Source of the DNA: Candidatus Woesearchaeota archaeon | Lineage (GTDB): Archaea > Nanobdellota > Nanobdellia > Woesearchaeales > SKIA01 | DNA: 7,719 nt | Direction: 5' to 3' | Assembly: GCA_007116645.1 (NCBI GenBank) | Contig: SKIA01000015.1 | Span: 1-7,719 of the forward strand | Part shown: positions 1 to 5,784 of the stretch, piece by piece | Layout of the letters: every line of letters begins with the position of its first letter | Numbering within the stretch: position 1 is the stretch's first letter | The notes under the pieces: model-generated | What the model was told of the DNA's origin: nothing | The model's database searches: none | Seen by the model: only the letters and a program-made list of their open reading frames with translations | Program-made: the position numbers and the translations under genes

Positions 1-1108
1 CGTGCACGAAGAGGTTGCAGAGCTTGATTTTGCGAGTTTGTTTCCAACGCTTATGGCACAAAAAAATATTTCTGCAGAAACAATTGCTGACGTTGGACTG
101 CGTTGTCCGGACGTTTCCATCAGTGTGCGCCAAGATGAGGGAGGATTTATTGCGCGTGCCATCAAGCCGTTTTTTTTCTTTCTAGAAGAGTATCGAAAAG
201 ACTCCTCAGTGATTTCTCAAAGTCGCTCGCAAGCCGTCAAGGCGGTGCTTGTCTCTGCGAATGGCTATTTGCGTTTTCGCGAATTCAAGCTGGGCCTCTC
301 AACAACCCACGTTGCGCTGTGTTCGTGGGCGCGTTATTGTTTGCTTACGGCAAAGCGCCTTGCAGAAGAACGCGGTTTTCGCGTTGTAGCAGGACTTGTT
401 GATTCGGTGTACGTACAAAAAGAAGGGTTGTCACAAAGTGAGGTGTTGCGCCTTGCAAACGATATTTCTGCCGTGACGGGTGTACACGTCAAGTGTGAAG
501 GATTGTTTTCTTGGGTTGCGTTTTGTCCCTCAGCAACGCACCTGCTTCGTCCTGCTCGTACGCATTACTTTGGAGCACTTACTACTGGCAAGGTCAAGAT
601 TCGCGGCTTGCGCGCTCGTCGTTCGGGCACTCCTCGTTTTGTGCGTCAGTTCCAAAAGAATGCGGTCTTGTTTTTGTCTGCGTTTTCTTCCGGCGATGTG
701 CGCGGAGGACTCGTTGAGGTGTGCCGCGCTGCTCGAACGATTCTTTCTCGACTTGACGCGGTCCGCGTTGGTGACGCTGCGTTTTCTGTGCGCCTCACAA
801 AAAATGATTATCGCACGCGCTCAGTACAAAAACAACTCTCTTCTCAGCTCGGAGCGGTGGTTCCTGGAAGAAGAGTGTTTTTCGTGTTTTCACAGCAAAA
901 ACCAGTGCTCGTTGAGCGTTTTTCTGGCTCGTTATGTGTTTCTTCTTATCGTAAAGAATTATTGTTTTCCGTCAAAGAGATTGCTCGCCCGTTTGGCATG
1001 TTGGACAATGAGGTCGCAATGTTGTTTTCTGGCCAACAGTCATTGTGCTCACTTTCCACTGGACATGTGCGCGCCAAAGCTTTGTTAAAGAACATTCTTT
1101 CTCACTAA
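1..1108 (+). CDS. polB: Family-B DNA polymerase, C-terminal part (palm, fingers, thumb); 5' end outside window
   Basis: This is the polymerase half of a family-B DNA polymerase, which extends DNA from a primer template. The reading frame is open to the left edge (frame starts at base 2), so the N-terminal and any exonuclease domains lie outside. Numbering from base 2, motif A is LDFASLFPT with catalytic Asp9. Motif B is around Lys80 to GlyTyr88-89 (KAVLVSANGYL). Motif C is GLVDSVYV with Asp134. The thumb follows, with HYFGALTTGKVKIRG near residues 187-201. Motif C lacks the first Asp of the usual YGDTDS but keeps the second, which is the catalytic one in studied family-B enzymes. This matches the archaeal/bacterial subgroup reading HGIVDS as I remember it. 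The cysteines usual after motif A are reduced to one (Cys35), so the enzyme is divergent and its activity uncertain. It ends one base before the next gene, so the two are very probably co-transcribed. Confidence 0.88.
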   Translation, partial: VHEEVAELDFASLFPTLMAQKNISAETIADVGLRCPDVSISVRQDEGGFIARAIKPFFFFLEEYRKDSSVISQSRSQAVKAVLVSANGYLRFREFKLGLSTTHVALCSWARYCLLTAKRLAEERGFRVVAGLVDSVYVQKEGLSQSEVLRLANDISAVTGVHVKCEGLFSWVAFCPSATHLLRPARTHYFGALTTGKVKIRGLRARRSGTPRFVRQFQKNAVLFLSAFSSGDVRGGLVEVCRAARTILSRLDAVRVGDAAFSVRLTKNDYRTRSVQKQLSSQLGAVVPGRRVFFVFSQQKPVLVERFSGSLCVSSYRKELLFSVKEIARPFGMLDNEVAMLFSGQQSLCSLSTGHVRAKALLKNILSH

Positions 1109-1109
1109 T

Positions 1110-1745
1110 ATGTTAATTGCGGTGCGCGGGGCGGGGTCATGTGATGATGTTGTCTTCAGAGCGATTTCTAAAGGGGTGTGCGGCGTTATTGATTGCGCAA
1201 ACACTGCTGATCCCCATAAGTTTTTCCCGTTTGTTGAAGACGATGTTGAACAATGCTTTGTGCTGTCTATTGATTTATTGTATTCGTTACCTGATGTTAT
1301 TCGCACGTCGTTTTCTGCTTCTTGGAAGGCAGTTGCAATAACTTTTCCGGGGCGGTTGTTTAATTATCAAGATGCGGCTGAGAATCACGAAGTTTTTTTG
1401 CAGTCGTGGGAGCTTTTGCAAAAACTGTCTTCTCGCATGACGGTGTTTGTGTCTGTTCGCGAGGATAAAGAGCAGTTAGTGTTTGCACAACAATTTGCTA
1501 ATAGGGTGGAGGAGTCTATGGGTCATACAGTATCAAGTCAAAAACAAGTTATGGAGAAAATGGTGTCAGAGCTTTCGCGGTATCGAGAAGTGCTCAGTCC
1601 TGAGGACAGAGTTATTTTTGACGAGCTCATCGAAAAACCGTTTTCTCGTCTGGGAGCAGTCACGCACGCAAGCAGTTTGCATACGTGGGCGTTCTTTGTG
1701 TTATCGGTGTGTATAGAACAAGAAAAAAAGAAAAGAAAAAATTGA
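1110..1745 (+). CDS. Uncharacterised protein coupled to the polymerase; possible RecA-fold protein without a P-loop
   Basis: A 211-residue soluble protein starting at ATG one base after the polymerase stop, so translation is probably coupled. I do not firmly recognise the family. The N-terminal half alternates short hydrophobic strands and helices: LIAVRGAGS at 2-10, GVIDCANTADP at 25-35, CFVLSIDLLY at 49-58 and AVAITFPGRLF at 74-84. The strand ending in DCAN followed by an Asp-Pro, and a later strand followed by a long helix, resemble RecA/RadB/ImuA-type domains. The Walker A position (VRGAGSCDD) has no GKT/GKS, so ATP binding of the normal kind is unlikely. The C-terminal half is helical and contains HTVSSQ at 139-144 and a lysine-rich tail (EKKKRKN). 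RecA-like ancestry is inference. A role assisting the polymerase is suggested only by gene order. Confidence 0.75.
   Translation: MLIAVRGAGSCDDVVFRAISKGVCGVIDCANTADPHKFFPFVEDDVEQCFVLSIDLLYSLPDVIRTSFSASWKAVAITFPGRLFNYQDAAENHEVFLQSWELLQKLSSRMTVFVSVREDKEQLVFAQQFANRVEESMGHTVSSQKQVMEKMVSELSRYREVLSPEDRVIFDELIEKPFSRLGAVTHASSLHTWAFFVLSVCIEQEKKKRKN
1723..1741 (-). terminator. U-rich archaeal terminator for rps15
   Basis: On the minus strand, eleven bases after the rps15 stop codon, the sequence has three T tracts of 6, 4 and 7 bases separated by single C residues (positions 1741-1736, 1734-1731 and 1729-1723). Archaeal RNA polymerase terminates at such U-rich tracts without needing a hairpin. The same bases, read on the plus strand, encode the lysine-rich tail of the opposing gene. 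Confidence 0.65.
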
Positions 1746-1751
1746 GAAGCT

Positions 1752-2204
1752 TTATTCTGCAAGGTAGCTGGCTTGTTTAGGGTTGTAGTGCCAGTCTGCT
1801 TGGATGTGTCCTGCTGACTTATAGTACTTTGTCAGGCGCATGATTTTACTCTCAGTAAGCGTGAGTCCTCGTCTTGCGGGTTTGTCCTGCTTGTTGTCTT
1901 CGAGGTGTTTTCTAATCATCACTGCTTTCTTGATGAGTGATAGCAAGTCTTCTGGGAGTTCTAGTCCTTGGTCGTTGTCTGCAAGGATTGTCGCTACGCG
2001 CTTTCCAGTAACTGCTTTGATATCTGGTGTTTGGTGCTCGTCTCGCAAGATCATTCCAATCTGTGAGGGTGCTTTTCCTTGCTTTGCAAGTTCTACTACT
2101 TTCTTCTCGATTTCTTTAGCAGAAAGGCCTCCTTCTGGCTTTGGTCTTCCGACTGGCCGGTAGGATGCTGCTTTTCCGCGTGCTCTTGAGTGCATTCGTG
2201 CCAT
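1752..2204 (-). CDS. rps15: Small-subunit ribosomal protein uS15 (archaeal S15P)
   Basis: A structural protein of the 30S subunit; bacterial S15 binds early to the central domain of 16S rRNA. At 150 residues it has the length of archaeal S15P, longer than the roughly 90-residue bacterial protein. The N-terminus MARMHSRARGKAAS is the basic archaeal/eukaryotic start. Residues 28-75 form the helical extension, with TPDIKAVTGKRV around 59-70. The C-terminal S15 domain runs from about residue 82 to 148 and includes LTLTESKIMRLTKYYKSAG and the ending ADWHYNP. The start at 2204 gives this canonical N-terminus. It has a Shine-Dalgarno sequence (AGAGGA, 2220-2215, about 10 bases upstream) and no TATA box at the leaderless position, unlike most genes in the window. 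It converges on the 211-residue gene with six bases between stops. Confidence 0.97.
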   Translation of the reverse strand: MARMHSRARGKAASYRPVGRPKPEGGLSAKEIEKKVVELAKQGKAPSQIGMILRDEHQTPDIKAVTGKRVATILADNDQGLELPEDLLSLIKKAVMIRKHLEDNKQDKPARRGLTLTESKIMRLTKYYKSAGHIQADWHYNPKQASYLAE

Positions 2205-2286
2205 TGTTATTAATTCCTCTGAAGAAAACGTCTTGTTGCATTTGCCTTCAGCGCAGACAAGCCCGAAGACCGATCTGCCTATTGGT
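2205..2286 (-). promoter_or_regulatory. Structured 5' leader of rps15: UUCG hairpin plus SD-proximal stem, candidate autoregulatory element
   Basis: The predicted leader is about 80 bases. Read on the minus strand, positions 2278-2253 fold into an 11-position stem: outer GCAGA with TCTGC, several G-U pairs, one C/U mismatch, and inner closure C(UUCG)G, an extra-stable RNA tetraloop. The tetraloop reads correctly only on the minus strand, which is the rps15 strand. A second stem pairs CTGAAGG (2251-2245) with TCTTCAG (2225-2219), seven pairs including one G-U. Its 3' arm shares its last two bases with the Shine-Dalgarno sequence AGAGGA (2220-2215). Bacterial S15 is known to repress its own translation by binding leader structure at the ribosome-binding site. 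A similar role here is inference, and I know of no described archaeal family to match it to. Confidence 0.55.
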
Positions 2287-2306
2287 GTACAGGGAGAATC
2301 CTGCGT

Positions 2307-2315
2307 TGTTTTTAA
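2307..2315 (-). promoter_or_regulatory. TATA-like box for rps15
   Basis: The minus strand reads CTTAAAAAC at 2315-2307, the only A/T-rich octamer-like site upstream of rps15 in the intergenic region at a usable distance. A start about 25 bases downstream falls near 2286, giving a leader of about 80 bases. No TATA-like sequence exists 26 bases before the rps15 ATG, where the sequence is the SD-proximal stem. Confidence 0.5.
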
Positions 2316-2322
2316 GCGTTTA

Positions 2323-2336
2323 GGGTGTTCTCACCC
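2323..2336. repeat. Perfect short palindrome between divergent promoters
   Basis: GGGTG-TTCT-CACCC is a perfect 5-base inverted repeat with a 4-base spacer. It lies between the rps15 TATA box (2307-2315) and that of the small membrane protein gene (2354-2360). It is outside both predicted transcripts, so it fits a DNA operator better than an RNA hairpin. It may equally be chance. Confidence 0.3.
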
Positions 2337-2353
2337 GCAAATCACTAATAACC

Positions 2354-2360
2354 TTTAAAA
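2354..2360 (+). promoter_or_regulatory. TATA box for the small membrane protein gene (leaderless)
   Basis: TTTAAAA within TAACCTTTAAAA has its centre about 27 bases before the ATG at 2384. That spacing predicts transcription starting at or next to the start codon. No Shine-Dalgarno sequence is near the ATG. The same TAACCTTT-AAA word precedes taw1, which supports both calls. Confidence 0.6.
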
Positions 2361-2383
2361 AGGGGTGTTGGTATTTTTGCTGT

Positions 2384-2725
2384 ATGGCAAAAGATGTTGA
2401 GTATCACGCGCACCTGCCTTCATGGCAGAAGTTCTTGATTGCACTTGTTTTGGTTGTTATCGCTACTATATCCATTATGGTTACGATGTCAACCAATCTC
2501 TCCATTGAGGTGTTGGGTTTGTTTGTTGCAATAAGTGGTGTGTTGCTGTTATCTATTGGTCTTGTGCGCACAAACGATGACTTGTTGTTTTTAGCTACGC
2601 ACCACAAGCAAGCTGAGGTGCAACAGGTAATCACGCATTTTGCGACTGAGCGGTTTTTGGTCATGCTCTCATTGTTCTTAATCGTGCTTGGCATGCTTTT
2701 GCAGCTTTTTGGCGCAGTGTTTTAG
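2384..2725 (+). CDS. Small three-helix membrane protein of unknown function
   Basis: A 113-residue protein that I do not recognise. It has three probable membrane helices: about residues 17-36 (FLIALVLVVIATISIMVTM), 42-62 (IEVLGLFVAISGVLLLSIGLV) and 90-112 (FLVMLSLFLIVLGMLLQLF). The loop between helices 2 and 3 is hydrophilic (RTNDDLLFLATHHKQAEVQQVITHFATER) and may carry the functional surface. There is no cleavable signal peptide and no obvious catalytic motif. The start is supported by a TATA box at the leaderless spacing. It is followed 42 bases later by taw1, which has its own promoter, so the neighbour says little about function. Confidence 0.75.
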   Translation: MAKDVEYHAHLPSWQKFLIALVLVVIATISIMVTMSTNLSIEVLGLFVAISGVLLLSIGLVRTNDDLLFLATHHKQAEVQQVITHFATERFLVMLSLFLIVLGMLLQLFGAVF

Positions 2726-2737
2726 GGGTGCAGTAAC

Positions 2738-2745
2738 CTTTTAAA
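2738..2745 (+). promoter_or_regulatory. TATA box for taw1 (leaderless)
   Basis: CTTTTAAA within GTAACCTTTTAAACAG is centred about 26 bases before the ATG at 2768. There is no Shine-Dalgarno sequence. The site supports the long N-terminal form of the taw1 product. Confidence 0.6.
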
Positions 2746-2767
2746 CAGTACAGCATTCTATTCTCTT

Positions 2768-3934
2768 ATGGCTCTTCCTATTGTTTCTGAATCTGACTCT
2801 GGGCTGGTGATTGGTTCTACGTGTGGAACGACTTCTGCAGGTCATTCCTATCAAGGGTCTGAAGGTGACGGCCAGCTTAAAGAAAAAGATGCTCAAACAC
2901 TTGAAAATCAAGGATACGCTCTTGTTGGCAGGCACTCCGCTGTAAAAGTGTGCGGTTGGACAAAGAATATGATTCGTGGAAAAGGAGGGTGTTATAAGCT
3001 CACTTTCTACGGTATTATGAGCAACCAGTGCATGCAAATGACAACGTCTATTTCGTGTGCGAACAGATGCACGTTTTGTTGGCGCGGATACAAAGCGCCT
3101 GTTTCCAAAGAATGGAAGTGGGGCGTTGACGACCCATCATTTATTATTGACGAATCCCTGCAAGCACACCACAAGTTTCTTACGGGCTTTGGCGGCTCAC
3201 CCACTGCAAATCCTTTCATGTACAAGAAATCACTTGAAGTAAAACACGTTGCTCTCTCACTTACTGGGGAGCCGATTACGTATCCTCGCATGAATGAGAT
3301 CTGTGATGACTATCATAAACGCGGTATCTCAACATTCTTAGTGACAAACGCTCAGTATCCTGAAGCAATCGAGAATCTTGATCTTGTTACGCAACTTTAC
3401 TTATCAATTGACGCTCCAAATAAAGAACTCCTCAAAGAAGTTGATAGACCGTTGTTCTCTGATTACTGGGAGCGCATGATCGCATCTCTTGATGCTCTTG
3501 CGAAAAAAAAGTATCGCACCTGCATTCGTTTAACAGCAATTAAAGGAATTAACATGGTGCACCCAAAATTGTATGCTGAGCACATCATGCGCGGAGATGC
3601 TGACTTTGTTGAGATCAAAGCATACATGTTTGTTGGTGAGTCAAGACAACGCTTGCAAATGGAGAACATGCCACTACACTCCGAAGTCGTTGCGTGGACA
3701 AAAGAGATTCTCAAATACCTTCCTGAGTACGAATGGCTTGCTGAGCACGAGCCTAGCCGCGTTGTGTGTCTTTCAAAAAAGAGTTGGAACCGTCATTCAT
3801 GGATTGATTTTCCTAAGTTTGAAGAACTCGTAAAATCAGGCGCTGATTTTGACCGTTGGGATTATCAACGAACAGACGTGGTTCCCGAAGACACCATGTA
3901 TACTGCTCGCAACGAGACTGACGGCGGTTGTTAA
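2768..3934 (+). CDS. taw1: tRNA 4-demethylwyosine synthase (radical SAM, TYW1/Taw1)
   Basis: This enzyme builds the tricyclic base of wyosine derivatives at position 37 of tRNA-Phe. It uses N1-methylguanosine, pyruvate and S-adenosylmethionine to form 4-demethylwyosine. The radical SAM cluster motif is Cys97-x3-Cys101-x2-Cys104, followed by TrpArg. A second [4Fe-4S] set is Cys62, Cys75 and Cys88, with the 12-residue gaps seen in family members. Lys77, two residues after Cys75, corresponds to the lysine proposed to hold pyruvate in the methanogen enzyme. The SAM-contacting LTGEP is at 165-169. Conserved later segments include LVTNAQYPE, YLSIDAP and the VEIKAYMFVGESR region. At 388 residues it is longer than typical archaeal copies, mainly from a Gly/Ser-rich N-terminal extension of about 40 residues. 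Its stop overlaps that of the convergent gene by four bases (TTAA). Confidence 0.96.
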   Translation: MALPIVSESDSGLVIGSTCGTTSAGHSYQGSEGDGQLKEKDAQTLENQGYALVGRHSAVKVCGWTKNMIRGKGGCYKLTFYGIMSNQCMQMTTSISCANRCTFCWRGYKAPVSKEWKWGVDDPSFIIDESLQAHHKFLTGFGGSPTANPFMYKKSLEVKHVALSLTGEPITYPRMNEICDDYHKRGISTFLVTNAQYPEAIENLDLVTQLYLSIDAPNKELLKEVDRPLFSDYWERMIASLDALAKKKYRTCIRLTAIKGINMVHPKLYAEHIMRGDADFVEIKAYMFVGESRQRLQMENMPLHSEVVAWTKEILKYLPEYEWLAEHEPSRVVCLSKKSWNRHSWIDFPKFEELVKSGADFDRWDYQRTDVVPEDTMYTARNETDGGC

Positions 3935-4434
3935 TTCTCAGTAACGCCAATATAGATTTCGTCAGGGGTCCTTCGCCACCATTTTTCTGTAGGAATGATT
4001 CGTATTTCGGCATCCCATTTTTGCGGGAGTGCTTCAGGATTACTAATGGTTCCTTGCGGGTATGGAATATATGGCTTGAAATCCAGAGACATGTAGTCGT
4101 CCATATCTACAAGTGCTTGTAGGTTGCGAGTAAGAGGTCCCTGTAACGGTTTTGCTATGCGACGTCTAAATCCTTCAAACGGACAAGCCCTTGTCCGCTC
4201 TATTTGTCTTGACACTGCTTCGTACAGCCATTCTGCTGATTCTGGACTTGCGCGAGCATGGAATATGATTTCTCCTGATGTCTCTTTACCGCGCTTTCCT
4301 AAATAGCGCATTTGATGTAAGTCATGCTCGATTTCAAGTTCAGATATTGCTTGTGTTATGAGGTGTACGTTTTTGCGAGTCTTTCGCGGTATCGTTGACG
4401 CTGGTTGTACATGAATTTCTATGGTGTCGAGCAT
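3931..4434 (-). CDS. Conserved-looking soluble protein of unknown function
   Basis: A 167-residue protein that I do not recognise. It has no signal peptide or membrane helix. The N-terminal part alternates strand and helix: LDTIEIHVQPAS, then a basic segment PRKTRKN, a helix near 24-35, and a strand GEIIFHARASPES at about 54-66 followed by a helix. The middle is basic (FEGFRRRIAKPLQGPLTRNL). The C-terminal third is rich in Pro, Tyr and Trp (PYIPYPQG, IIPTEKWWRR). The basic patches would allow nucleic-acid binding, but nothing proves it. The start at 4434 is supported by a TATA box 26 bases upstream. It is convergent with taw1 and shares four bases of stop codon with it, so a functional link to tRNA modification is not implied. 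Confidence 0.75.
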   Translation of the reverse strand: MLDTIEIHVQPASTIPRKTRKNVHLITQAISELEIEHDLHQMRYLGKRGKETSGEIIFHARASPESAEWLYEAVSRQIERTRACPFEGFRRRIAKPLQGPLTRNLQALVDMDDYMSLDFKPYIPYPQGTISNPEALPQKWDAEIRIIPTEKWWRRTPDEIYIGVTEN

Positions 4435-4456
4435 GTTTACTGTGCGTTCAAGTTAC

Positions 4457-4463
4457 TATTTAT
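4457..4463 (-). promoter_or_regulatory. TATA box for the 167-residue gene (leaderless)
   Basis: The minus strand reads ATAAATA at 4463-4457, centred 26 bases before the ATG at 4434. No Shine-Dalgarno sequence intervenes. It lies just downstream of the hairpin that may terminate the antiporter transcript on the same strand. Confidence 0.6.
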
Positions 4464-4496
4464 GTTTTACTCTTTAAGAATGGTGTCTTTGCTAGT

Positions 4497-4519
4497 AAAA
4501 GAATGCTGCCCGAGCATTC
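4497..4519 (-). terminator. Hairpin plus U-tract after the antiporter gene
   Basis: On the minus strand GAATGCT-CGGGC-AGCATTC forms a perfect 7-base stem with a 5-base loop (4519-4501). It is followed at once by TTTT (4500-4497). It begins 21 bases after the antiporter stop codon. The shape is that of an intrinsic bacterial-type terminator, although the U tract is short. In archaea the hairpin may serve instead to protect the 3' end. Confidence 0.5.
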
Positions 4520-4539
4520 AGAGAACCAAAGTGTTTGTG

Positions 4540-5742
4540 TTAGTCTCTATCAGGGTATTTCATGTCGAGTACGCGTCCCATTATGAGGGGTCCTACTATA
4601 ACAGACACGATGGCAAGAACGATAACTGCAACGGCTATTTCATCTGGGATGAGTCCTTGGCTTTGCGCAATAGCTGTAAGTGCGAGTGTTGTGATCAATT
4701 GTGGTACGCTGGTTAGGCCTACTAGGCTGCTTTCGTAATTATCGAGTCCTACAAGTCTTCCAGAAGTCCATCCTGACACGAATTTGGCTGTCATCGACGT
4801 GAGTGCAATGGCTGCGATAAGCAACCAAAGCTCTTTTTGTGTGAACAGGGAAATGTCTATCCATGCTCCAACGACAACAAAGAATATGGGTATAAAGATT
4901 CCATAACCAAGGATGTGTAACTTGTGATCAAGCATTTTACTTTTTGTGGCTTCAGAGATGATAAGTCCTGCAAAAAACGCTCCAACGATTGTTTCAAATT
5001 TGAAAAACTCGAAAATGATGGCAAATCCTAAAACAAATATCATTACTGTCCGCAATTCTCCCTCAAACAAGTCTCTGTCATGGTGTTTGTGTTCATAATC
5101 TTTGAATGGTTTTCTCATTCGAGGAATGAGGAACTTCGCGAATATCCCTCCTGCTAACGTGAACAGTAATAATACGACCCACAGCGGAAGGGGAAGAAAT
5201 GGTGTTGGATTCACTATTTGTAAGAACACGGCAAAAATCACGAGGGAAGATATATCTTGGAGCACCGTGGATGAAACAATGATTTTACCTACTCGAGACT
5301 GCAAAATGCCTTTTGATTCAAGCGAAGGGACAACAACTGCAAACGACGTGTTTATCAGAATAATTCCTATTGTGAGCGCGACGAGTGGACTGTATCCAAA
5401 CATGAGCACTACGATTGCTCCTAGTACTCCGGGTACTATTCCTGTGAACACGCCCACGATTGCGCCTTCTTTGAGAACGTCTCTTATTGCTGAGAACCGG
5501 ATTTCCATTCCCGCAAGAAACATGAGAAAAATAACTCCTATTTCTGCTAAAAACCATATGACTGGATTGTTTTCTAATTGTATGAGTCCAAGCGCGTGTG
5601 GTCCGATGATTACTCCTCCAAATATTAGTGTGACTGCCCATGGAATACGAAATCGCCTGAAGAGTGCTGAGAACAATAGACCTGCGAGTAGAGCAATAAA
5701 GAATGTGCTAAGAGTGATTAGAATCGTTTCAGGGTCTCTCAT
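4540..5742 (-). CDS. Cation:proton antiporter, CPA2 / KefB-like membrane domain
   Basis: An integral membrane transporter expected to exchange Na+ or K+ for protons. The 400 residues form about 11-13 hydrophobic segments and little else. Family features include GGVIIGPHALGL at 42-53 and FLMFLAGMEI at 72-81 (the L-x-G-x-E-I/L signature). The NTSFAVVVPSLESKG segment at 131-145 matches the broken helix. Gln162-Asp163 (TVLQDISSL) is the ion-site pair of the Kef-type branch, where electrogenic members have Asp-Asp or Asn-Asp. FFVVVGAWIDI at 287-297 is also typical. There is no C-terminal TrkA-N/RCK regulatory domain; the protein ends soon after the last helix. The hydrophilic loop at 209-231 is rich in His, Lys and Asp. 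Ion preference cannot be read from the sequence. The start has a TATA box 26 bases upstream and a GAGG 14 bases upstream. Confidence 0.93.
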   Translation of the reverse strand: MRDPETILITLSTFFIALLAGLLFSALFRRFRIPWAVTLIFGGVIIGPHALGLIQLENNPVIWFLAEIGVIFLMFLAGMEIRFSAIRDVLKEGAIVGVFTGIVPGVLGAIVVLMFGYSPLVALTIGIILINTSFAVVVPSLESKGILQSRVGKIIVSSTVLQDISSLVIFAVFLQIVNPTPFLPLPLWVVLLLFTLAGGIFAKFLIPRMRKPFKDYEHKHHDRDLFEGELRTVMIFVLGFAIIFEFFKFETIVGAFFAGLIISEATKSKMLDHKLHILGYGIFIPIFFVVVGAWIDISLFTQKELWLLIAAIALTSMTAKFVSGWTSGRLVGLDNYESSLVGLTSVPQLITTLALTAIAQSQGLIPDEIAVAVIVLAIVSVIVGPLIMGRVLDMKYPDRD

Positions 5743-5764
5743 ATCTTTATTTCCTCATTGCCTG

Positions 5765-5771
5765 TTATAAA
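5765..5771 (-). promoter_or_regulatory. TATA box for the antiporter, overlapping a T tract after the upstream gene
   Basis: The minus strand reads TTTATAA at 5771-5765 inside ATGTTTTTATAAC, centred 26 bases before the ATG at 5742. The five Ts lie about a dozen bases past the stop codon of the 151-residue gene, so the same bases could also end the upstream transcript. Confidence 0.6.
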
Positions 5772-5784
5772 AACATTAGTTTTC

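Noticed and set aside
480..1088. 202-codon open frame on the plus strand inside the polymerase gene
   Set aside because: It is a frame-shifted shadow of the polymerase thumb region, rich in Cys, Phe and Leu, without recognisable motifs. The polymerase frame has clear family segments across the same bases.
1840..2163. 107-codon open frame on the plus strand opposite rps15
   Set aside because: It is antisense to the conserved S15 domain and has Ser/Leu-rich shadow composition.
2141..2323. Short plus-strand open frame across the rps15 start and leader
   Set aside because: It overlaps the N-terminus of a certain ribosomal protein gene on the other strand, and its codons match nothing recognisable. 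The region is better explained as leader and promoter.
2205..2383. Possible tRNA or C/D-box RNA gene in the largest intergenic gap
   Set aside because: I found no acceptor stem, T-loop GTTCRA or paired C and D boxes. The visible structure is two hairpins positioned as an mRNA leader.
4540..5742. Kef-type potassium efflux system with a regulatory nucleotide-binding domain
   Set aside because: The protein ends after the membrane domain and has no TrkA-N/RCK segment, and no separate regulatory gene is adjacent. A full Kef assignment was therefore not made.
5102..5770. 222-codon open frame on the plus strand
   Set aside because: It is antisense to the whole N-terminal half of a clear antiporter gene. 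Its translation is low-complexity Thr/Ile/Pro/Ser of the kind produced opposite membrane-protein codons, and it has no family motif.
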